A stretch of 64,000 nt of DNA, from positions 1 to 64,000 of the forward strand of contig JBGAUL010000014.1 in NCBI GenBank assembly GCA_044228685.1, read 5' to 3'. Made by a program: the position numbers and the translations under genes. Source of the DNA: JBBATK01 sp044228685 (GTDB lineage: Bacteria; Bacteroidota; Ignavibacteria; Kapaibacteriales; NICIL-2). The notes beneath the pieces are model-generated. The model made no database searches. It worked only from the letters and a program-made list of their open reading frames with translations, and had not been told where the DNA came from. Each line of letters starts with the position of its first letter. The first letter of the stretch is position 1. Below are positions 58,787-64,000 of the stretch, one piece after another.

Positions 58787-59656
58787 ATGGTTAAACGGAT
58801 TTGTTTGTATCCGGTATTAAGCGTATTCGTTCTGTTGTTTTTCTGTGCTAGTACGACTTTGGTCGAAGCCGCAAAGGCAAAAAAAGGACGAGTACATGTA
58901 TCAAGTAAAAAGTCAAAGAAGAGAAAAGGTCATCATACAGCTTGTAATACAGTAGTAGGAAAGAAGCAAGCATTGGAGTTTCTCCGCAGCGGTTCTCCGG
59001 AACTGCAAATGCTCGCAGGTGTTAGTGAAGGAACAGAAGCTGAAATCAACCCTCAGGATATCGACCTGAGTGTTCAAAAGCAACTGCTCCAAGAAGTTGA
59101 AGATATCAGTGATCTTCAGAACGAAGACGACGGCAGCATCGATGCTGAGTCCTTCAAAATGTTGTGGCTGTCATACATCGACCCGGTTGGTGATGAAGAG
59201 TCACAACGCAAGCTGTCTTGCGGAATCTCTAAACAGCAGCTCATGAATTCAATCATGGACTGGCTCGGAACCCGCTACCACTTCGGTGGTTCTAGTCGCT
59301 CAGGAATCGATTGCTCAGCTTTTGTTCGCTCAGTTTTTGCAGCATCAGCAAACATCGTTCTTCCACGTACGGCACAGAGTCAGATTGAAGTTGGACAACG
59401 CGTCCGCAATGTCGAAGATCTTCAGTTCGGTGATTTGGTGTTCTTCCATACTCGTCGCCATGCTTATGTTTCACACGTTGGCATTTACCTCGGTAACAAA
59501 TTGTTTGCTCACTCGAGCACACGTTTTGGTGTGACAGTGTCATCTCTTGAATCAGACTACTACAGCGCACACCTTATTGGTGCTCGCCGTTTGTCTGAAA
59601 GCGATGTGGCTCAGTTGACAGCCAATGATGCTCTTGCCGCAACCGGCACCCGATAA
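58787..59656 (+). CDS. NlpC/P60 family cell-wall hydrolase
   Basis: The start at 58787 is chosen because AGGAGG lies 4 nt before it; ATG 58784 is one codon earlier, and the longer frame from 58694 is not supported. The 289-residue product has a signal peptide (VLSVFVLLFFCAST), a basic region (SKKSKKRKGHH), a ~80-residue linker and the NlpC/P60 peptidase domain (about 148-275): YHFGGSSRSGIDCSAFVRSVF with Cys176, YVSHVGIYLG with His230 and LFAHSSTRFGV with His242. It cleaves the D-glutamyl-diaminopimelate or related bonds in peptidoglycan peptides. A strong terminator follows. Confidence 0.9.
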   Translation: MVKRICLYPVLSVFVLLFFCASTTLVEAAKAKKGRVHVSSKKSKKRKGHHTACNTVVGKKQALEFLRSGSPELQMLAGVSEGTEAEINPQDIDLSVQKQLLQEVEDISDLQNEDDGSIDAESFKMLWLSYIDPVGDEESQRKLSCGISKQQLMNSIMDWLGTRYHFGGSSRSGIDCSAFVRSVFAASANIVLPRTAQSQIEVGQRVRNVEDLQFGDLVFFHTRRHAYVSHVGIYLGNKLFAHSSTRFGVTVSSLESDYYSAHLIGARRLSESDVAQLTANDALAATGTR

Positions 59657-59683
59657 GAAAGAACTCAACGTATGAATTGTGCT

Positions 59684-59723
59684 AAAGCTCTTCACGTCAT
59701 TGACACGTGAAGAGCTTTTTTTT
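59684..59723 (+). terminator. Rho-independent terminator after the NlpC/P60 gene
   Basis: A 14-bp perfect stem (59684-59697 with 59705-59718) with a 7-nt loop is followed by T's to 59723. It lies just before the lipB start, so it separates the two transcripts. Confidence 0.9.
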
Positions 59724-59738
59724 CGTCTATGTGTACCT

Positions 59739-60365
59739 ATGATTCACTTCGAACACTGGGGTCTGATCGATTACCAAGAAGCCTGGGATCGTCAACGCGA
59801 CTACGTAAAAGAAATCCAGCAGGGAAATCGCTCCCACACCCTGGTCTTTTGTCAGCATCCCACAGTGGTGACTGCCGGCCGAGCAACCGAGGCTAAAAAC
59901 CTATTGGTTGATCCCAAAAGCCTCGGCGTCTTTGGCGTTCAGTATGTGGAGAATAATCGCGGTGGTGACCTCACGGTTCACAATCCCGGACAGCTCGTTG
60001 GATACCCGATTTTTGACCTATCCAAGATGAATCCGGATCTCCATTGGTTCCTTCGAAATATTGAAGAAGCAATCATTCAAACAATTGCAAACTATGGGCT
60101 TAAGGGTCATAGAGTGGAAGGTCAAACCGGTGTCTGGATTGATAACACCCGAAAAGTCTGCGCCATCGGTATCAACTGTTCACGCTGGGTCTGTTCACAT
60201 GGTTTCGCCCTCAATGTGGCTAACGATTTGAACGATTTTCAGTACATTGTTCCGTGTGGTATTAGTGACAAAGAAGTGACTTCAATCTCCAAAGAAGTGG
60301 GTAATACCATAGCAATCGAGGATGTGGAAAACATCTGCAAAACTGTTTTTTTCAATCTCTTTTGA
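59739..60365 (+). CDS. lipB: Octanoyl-[acyl-carrier-protein]:protein octanoyltransferase LipB
   Basis: LipB moves octanoate from ACP to the lipoyl domains of 2-oxo acid dehydrogenases. The start at ATG 59739 is chosen because the longer frame runs through the upstream terminator. The product (208 residues) has NRGGDLTVHNPGQLVGYP (family RGG-x-x-T-y-H-G-P-G-Q, with Asn in place of the Gly after His), the lysine in RKVCAIGI (Lys139), and IVPCGI with the acyl-binding Cys173. The remaining segments RWVCSHGFALNVANDL fit the family. The lipA gene is not in this window. Confidence 0.91.
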   Translation: MIHFEHWGLIDYQEAWDRQRDYVKEIQQGNRSHTLVFCQHPTVVTAGRATEAKNLLVDPKSLGVFGVQYVENNRGGDLTVHNPGQLVGYPIFDLSKMNPDLHWFLRNIEEAIIQTIANYGLKGHRVEGQTGVWIDNTRKVCAIGINCSRWVCSHGFALNVANDLNDFQYIVPCGISDKEVTSISKEVGNTIAIEDVENICKTVFFNLF

Positions 60366-60432
60366 GCTTTTGCGTAAAAAAAATTTGTCGGACAGTTGAC
60401 GACACATTAGTTTAGTGCGTTAGTAAAAACAA

Positions 60433-60504
60433 GCGGGAGTAGCTCAGTGGTAGAGCGTCACCTTGCCAAGGTGAATGTCGCGAGTTCGACCCTCGTCTCC
60501 CGCT
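60433..60504 (+). tRNA. tRNA-Gly (anticodon GCC)
   Basis: The 72-nt segment folds into a full cloverleaf: acceptor GCGGGAG/CTCCCGC, D arm GCTC/GAGC, anticodon stem TCACC/GGTGA with loop TTGCCAA (anticodon GCC), variable loop ATGTC and T arm GCGAG/CTCGT with TTCGACC. The discriminator base is T; CCA is not encoded. Confidence 0.95.
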
Positions 60505-60528
60505 CGATGGCGCAAGCCATCACTTCCT

Positions 60529-60610
60529 CTTTATGCTGCATGCCTTGCTATCAATTCCCCCCGATGGCACTTTATGCTGCATGCCTTGCTATCAATTCCC
60601 CCCGATGGCA
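60529..60610 (+). repeat. 41-bp tandem duplication after tRNA-Gly
   Basis: Bases 60529-60569 and 60570-60610 are identical 41-bp copies. The unit contains the 5' arm, loop and part of the 3' arm of the following terminator, so the duplication produced an extra half-hairpin in front of the working one. Confidence 0.95.
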
Positions 60611-60623
60611 GGGCATTTTTTTT
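60582..60623 (+). terminator. Rho-independent terminator of tRNA-Gly
   Basis: TGCCTTGCTATC (60582-60593) pairs over 12 bp with GATGGCAGGGCA (60604-60615), with two wobble pairs, and is followed by eight T's. A smaller hairpin GATGGC/GCCATC sits at 60506-60521. Confidence 0.8.
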
Positions 60624-60767
60624 ATAGCGGACGGACCTTCATTAGGTCATAGTTTTGCGTTAGAATAAAGCACCTCATATAGCGAGCGCTAAAGTCTTGG
60701 TACTCAACCAGCTCGGTCATTTCATTGAGCGAGCAAATACTCACCACTCACAATCCTCATTAGCACA

Positions 60768-62108
60768 GTGGGAACCGTTTTAATAATTGATGATGAACTG
60801 AAGCTCCGAAGTTTATTAGCACGATTGCTCAAATCCGAAGGATTCGATGTTGTTGGCGTGGGAGATTGTGCATCTGCAGTTCGCAAGTTGGAGCACCAGG
60901 ATATTGATGTAATTCTGTGTGATGTAAAGTTGCCGGACGGTGATGGAGTTGAGTTGACGAAGAGAATCAAAGCACAATTCAATCACAAAGAAGTGATCGT
61001 CTTTACCGCATTTGGAAATGTTGCCGACGGTATTCGTGCGATGAAGAATGGTGCTTTTGATTATGTCGTCAAAGGCGACGACAACGACAAGATTGTGCCG
61101 TTGCTATACCGAGCATTTGAAAAAGTTCAATTGCATAAGCGAGTCCACCAACTTGAACAGCGTAGGAGCAGCTTAATGTCCTTTGGCTCGATCATCGGAA
61201 AGTCAAAGGCAATTCTACGTGCACTGGACCTTGCTCGAAAGGTTGCACCTACAGATACAACGGTTTTGTTGCTTGGCGAGACAGGCAGTGGAAAGGAAGT
61301 ATTCGCGCAGGCAATACACGAGGCAAGTACCCACTCTTGTAAGTCATTCGTTGCACTCAATTGCAGCGCATTCTCAAAAGATCTTTTAGAGAGCGAACTG
61401 TTCGGTCATAAAGCCGGAGCCTTTACCGGTGCTATAGCCGACAAGCGTGGATTACTACAAGAAGCTGATGGCGGAACCTTATTCCTCGACGAGATTTCAG
61501 AGATGCCACTGGAGTTGCAGGCAAAATTGTTACGTGTGTTGGAAACAAGTGAGTTCTATCGTGTGGGGGAAAGCCAAACGACAAAAGTGAAGTTTAGATG
61601 TATAGCTGCCTCTAATCGTGACTTGAAATCTGAAAGCGAAGAACATCGATTTCGTGCAGACCTATACTATCGATTGAACGTCTTTGAAATTCGCCTGCCT
61701 TCATTGTGCGAACGAGTCGATGACATCGATGCACTTGCAACTAATTTCATTGCTGTTTCTTGTGCGAAGACGAACAAACGCATTATGACTCCCGACGTCG
61801 AGTACCTGGCTTGTCTGCGAGCCTATAGCTGGCCCGGGAATATTCGAGAACTTAAAAACGTTATTGAAAGAAGCGTGATCTTGAGCGATGGACAGAACTT
61901 ACGCGTCGAGAGCTTACCAGCTGAGCTCAGAAATACAAGCGAAGGTGGAGATTTGCCGACATCGCCAATGGAGCTTTCTCATGTTGAGCGCCAACACATA
62001 CAGCGGGTGCTTGAGTTATGTGAGGGCAACAAGAGTGAAGCGGCGCGGATATTGAACATTGGCCTAACAACTCTTTACCGCAAGCTTGACGAATACAAAG
62101 TGAAATAG
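60768..62108 (+). CDS. NtrC-type sigma54-dependent response regulator (adjacent to kdp)
   Basis: The 446-residue product starts at GTG 60768. It has a receiver domain (about 1-118: VLIIDDE, phospho-acceptor D52 in VILCDVKLPDGDG, T80, K102 in the KGDD variant seen in Bacteroidota), a sigma54 AAA+ domain with Walker A LGETGSGKE, GAFTGA at 217-222 and GGTLFLDEISEMP, and a Fis-type helix-turn-helix at the end (NKSEAARILNIGLTTLYRKL). It would activate sigma54 promoters when phosphorylated. Its place just before kdp suggests it controls potassium uptake, replacing KdpE. No sensor kinase gene is visible here. Confidence 0.9.
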   Translation: MGTVLIIDDELKLRSLLARLLKSEGFDVVGVGDCASAVRKLEHQDIDVILCDVKLPDGDGVELTKRIKAQFNHKEVIVFTAFGNVADGIRAMKNGAFDYVVKGDDNDKIVPLLYRAFEKVQLHKRVHQLEQRRSSLMSFGSIIGKSKAILRALDLARKVAPTDTTVLLLGETGSGKEVFAQAIHEASTHSCKSFVALNCSAFSKDLLESELFGHKAGAFTGAIADKRGLLQEADGGTLFLDEISEMPLELQAKLLRVLETSEFYRVGESQTTKVKFRCIAASNRDLKSESEEHRFRADLYYRLNVFEIRLPSLCERVDDIDALATNFIAVSCAKTNKRIMTPDVEYLACLRAYSWPGNIRELKNVIERSVILSDGQNLRVESLPAELRNTSEGGDLPTSPMELSHVERQHIQRVLELCEGNKSEAARILNIGLTTLYRKLDEYKVK

Positions 62109-62352
62109 TACCCCATTTTGAAAAAGTACCATTCCAATTTAGTACAACTCTTGCCCGTCCTTTTTGCCCGCCTTTATTGTGCATAGCTCATCTAGTCACT
62201 GAAATATAAGCACTTGACTCTTCGATGTGTGCTGTCATCAAACGACATGGCATGCATTCGGTGCAATCAACTTCGACGCAGGCAAATCGGTCTTCTGCCT
62301 GGTAGTGTGACATGATCCATGTCTGCGCCAACTCAACATCTAACACACGACA

Positions 62353-62439
62353 ATGATAACGACCTTGTGCCTCGTTTTACTTACAGCAGCATGTTTCGCT
62401 CTGTTTGCATGGCTGGTAACATCTTTTGAAAGGATATAG
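62353..62439 (+). CDS. 28-residue membrane protein preceding kdpF
   Basis: This small frame starts at ATG 62353 and encodes a single hydrophobic helix (MITTLCLVLLTAACFALFAWLV is split by the family pattern) ending with TSFERI. Its last residues, E-R before a hydrophobic residue, resemble small ORFs (often ending CERL) placed before kdpF in other bacteria. It ends 3 nt before kdpF and is probably translated with it. Function unknown, perhaps a small Kdp subunit. Confidence 0.6.
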   Translation: MITTLCLVLLTAACFALFAWLVTSFERI

Positions 62440-62442
62440 ACT

Positions 62443-62520
62443 ATGTCAATGCTCTTTGTTTTAGCGGTAGCGGTTTTCTTCTTCCTCATCTATGTGCTTA
62501 TCAAACCGGAGAAATTCTAA
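62443..62520 (+). CDS. kdpF: KdpF, small subunit of the potassium-transporting ATPase
   Basis: The 25-residue product MSMLFVLAVAVFFFLIYVLI followed by KPEKF has the single membrane helix and the KPE-x-F end that define KdpF. KdpF stabilises the KdpABC complex in the inner membrane. It is 6 nt before kdpA. Its short length keeps it easily missed. Confidence 0.87.
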   Translation: MSMLFVLAVAVFFFLIYVLIKPEKF

Positions 62521-62526
62521 ACTGTC

Positions 62527-64000
62527 ATGAATACTGAATATCTCGGCATAGCTGCCATTTTTCTCCTTACTATCCTAATGGCAATTCCGTTAGGAGCTTA
62601 TATCGGCAAAGTCTTTGGATCTGAACGGACCTTCAGTGATACGATCTTCGGTCGATTTGAAGCTTTGATTTTTCGCCTATGCTCCATCAATGTCAGTCAA
62701 GCAATGGATTGGAAGCAGAGCTTGCTCGCATTACTCGGTCTGAACTTTCTCTGGTTCGTGCTTTCGATGCTGGTGCTCATGAACATGTCGTGGTTGCCGC
62801 TCAATCCCGATGTTGTTCCCTCGATGTCGCCTGACTTGGCATTCAACACCTCTATCAGTTTTATCTCGAACACGAACCTACAGCATTACAGCGGTGAAGG
62901 CTCGATGTCGTACCTGGGACAACTCACCTTGATGTTGTTCCAATTCATCAGCGCCGCCGCCGGAATGGCAATATGCGGTGTTGTGTTTATGTCAATGCGC
63001 GAACGTGTCGAGCAGAGAGCTGCAAATTTCTACGTCCTCTTCGTAAAGTCTTGTACTCGCATTCTGCTACCAGGCGCAATTGTTATAGCGACGCTACTTG
63101 TACTGAGCGGTGTACCAATGACTTTTCAAGCGAAGGATGTCGTGAAGACACTTGCTGGCGATACCGTTTCCGTCAGTCGCGGACCGGTTGCTGCCTTCGT
63201 CGCAATTAAACAGCTCGGAACAAACGGTGGCGGTTTCTTCGGAGCCAACTCTGCGCATCCATTGGAGAACCCAAGCTACTTCACAAACATTATTGAGTGT
63301 GCAAGTATTGCGCTGATTCCAATTGCGATGATTCTTGCACTGGGCAGCATCACCGGTCGTAAACGTTTTGCGTGGATGATTCTAGCAGTTATGACAATTG
63401 GTTTTGTGACACTCGCGATCCCTACCATCCAATCAGAATGTGCCGGAAATGCTGAGCTGAATGCCTACGGTATTCATCAGCTTCAGGGAAACATGGAAGG
63501 TAAAGAAAGCAGGTTCGGATCAGCGGCTTCCGCCTATTGGGCAATTATCACAACCTGTACCTCAAACGGTTCAGTAAATGCAATGCACGACAGCTTGACT
63601 CCGCTCGGTGGCATGAATGCCATGCTTGGCATGATGGTGAATTGTCTTTACGGTGGCGTCGGCGTTGGCTTTCTCAACTTCTACATCTTTATCATTCTGG
63701 CAGTCTTCATTAGCGGATTGATGGTAGGTCGTACGCCGGAGTTTTTCGGAAAGAAGATTGAGGCGCGCGAAATGAAAATCGCGATGATCGTTGCGTTACT
63801 GCATCCATTCTTGATTCTCGTAAGCACAGCCATTGCCAGTCATCTCTATACCATCGATCCTCAATCACGTGCAGCATGGTTGAATAATCCAGGCTTCCAT
63901 GGGTTCAGCGAGATGTTGTATGAATTCACGTCATCGTCAGCTAATAACGGAAGTGGTTTTGAAGGATTGGGTGACAACGTACCCTTCTGGAACATTGCAT
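62527..64000 (+). CDS. kdpA: KdpA, potassium-binding subunit of the Kdp ATPase (3' truncated by window)
   Basis: The frame starts at ATG 62527 and stays open to the window end (491 codons). KdpA binds and moves potassium in the KdpFABC P-type ATPase. Several selectivity-filter segments are visible: SNTNLQHYSGEGS (about 117-129), IKQLGTNGGGFFGANSAHP (about 231-249), TTCTSNGSVNAMHD, and SSANNGSGFEGL near the end. Multiple membrane helices separate them, and the N-terminal AIPLGAYIGKVF is typical. The C-terminal ~70 residues and kdpB, kdpC lie beyond the window. Confidence 0.95.
   Translation, partial: MNTEYLGIAAIFLLTILMAIPLGAYIGKVFGSERTFSDTIFGRFEALIFRLCSINVSQAMDWKQSLLALLGLNFLWFVLSMLVLMNMSWLPLNPDVVPSMSPDLAFNTSISFISNTNLQHYSGEGSMSYLGQLTLMLFQFISAAAGMAICGVVFMSMRERVEQRAANFYVLFVKSCTRILLPGAIVIATLLVLSGVPMTFQAKDVVKTLAGDTVSVSRGPVAAFVAIKQLGTNGGGFFGANSAHPLENPSYFTNIIECASIALIPIAMILALGSITGRKRFAWMILAVMTIGFVTLAIPTIQSECAGNAELNAYGIHQLQGNMEGKESRFGSAASAYWAIITTCTSNGSVNAMHDSLTPLGGMNAMLGMMVNCLYGGVGVGFLNFYIFIILAVFISGLMVGRTPEFFGKKIEAREMKIAMIVALLHPFLILVSTAIASHLYTIDPQSRAAWLNNPGFHGFSEMLYEFTSSSANNGSGFEGLGDNVPFWNIA

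Noticed and set aside
60529..60610. Two 41-bp repeats considered as a CRISPR fragment
   Set aside because: The copies are directly adjacent with no spacer, and they form part of a terminator hairpin.
62109..62352. Possible sigma54 promoter before kdp (TGGCAT ... TGC)
   Set aside because: The GG and GC are separated by 12 nt rather than the required 10, so it does not fit a -24/-12 element.

Overview
The window looks like a chromosomal segment of a free-living bacterium of the Bacteroidota/Chlorobiota (FCB) lineage. The main evidence is four secreted proteins that end in, or appear to end in, a type IX secretion (T9SS) sorting domain, together with a SusC/TonB-type receptor with a carboxypeptidase-regulatory N-terminus, a YbeY whose third metal ligand is not His, an NtrC-type regulator carrying the KGDD variant, and a promoter of the TTG-N20-TAnnTTTG type. 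Multi-domain Ig-repeat surface proteins are typical of Ignavibacteria/Kapabacteria-like genomes, but the exact lineage is inferred and cannot be proven here. I see no insertion sequence, prophage, CRISPR array or rRNA operon.

Layout. 1-5.1 kb: the end of a T9SS-sorted repeat protein, a TonB-dependent receptor and a GT87-like membrane mannosyltransferase. 5.1-10.2 kb (minus strand): tRNA-Arg(CCU), smg, ybeY, an unknown gene, yjbQ, topA and a Fur-family regulator. 10.3-14.1 kb: yqeY-like, DUF1361 and a mutS2 whose frame is interrupted by a +1 shift at a TGA. 14.1-18.6 kb: dprA, an aminotransferase, a cysteine-cluster protein, a Y-family polymerase and a small muconolactone-isomerase-like protein. 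18.8-25.2 kb: clpP, a 57-residue unknown protein, rpmE, rpsR, a gene-free stretch of about 1 kb (candidate oriC), dnaA and ftsH.

25.4-36.7 kb holds one giant gene (3742 residues, about 20 Ig-like repeats, T9SS tail). 36.7-39.9 kb is a divergent pair: a CtlX-like citrulline hydrolase and a secreted peptidylarginine-deiminase-like protein with a T9SS tail. 40.1-43.7 kb is a compact envelope redox cluster: cytochrome c lipoprotein, outer-membrane beta-barrel with an N-terminal heme site, small membrane protein, YceI, and a Tat-exported Rieske-like protein with unusual ligand spacing. 44.1-46.9 kb is another Ig/ASH-domain T9SS protein. 47.0-53.0 kb is a surface-sugar cluster: NeuD/PglD-like acyltransferase, two small DUF4254-like paralogues, a DegT aminotransferase and a 1149-residue protein made of three GT9-like modules. 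53.2-58.6 kb: DUF4286, paaBCD without paaA or paaE, a GIN-domain lipoprotein, an FAH-family hydrolase and a peptide-type ABC substrate-binding lipoprotein. 58.8-64 kb: an NlpC/P60 hydrolase behind a structured leader, lipB, tRNA-Gly(GCC) with a duplicated terminator arm, an NtrC-type response regulator and the start of a kdp operon (28-residue protein, kdpF, kdpA cut by the window end).

The least explained parts are the heme/Rieske envelope cluster, the arginine deiminase/citrulline pair, the three-module GT9 protein with its DUF4254-like partners, and the mutS2 frameshift.
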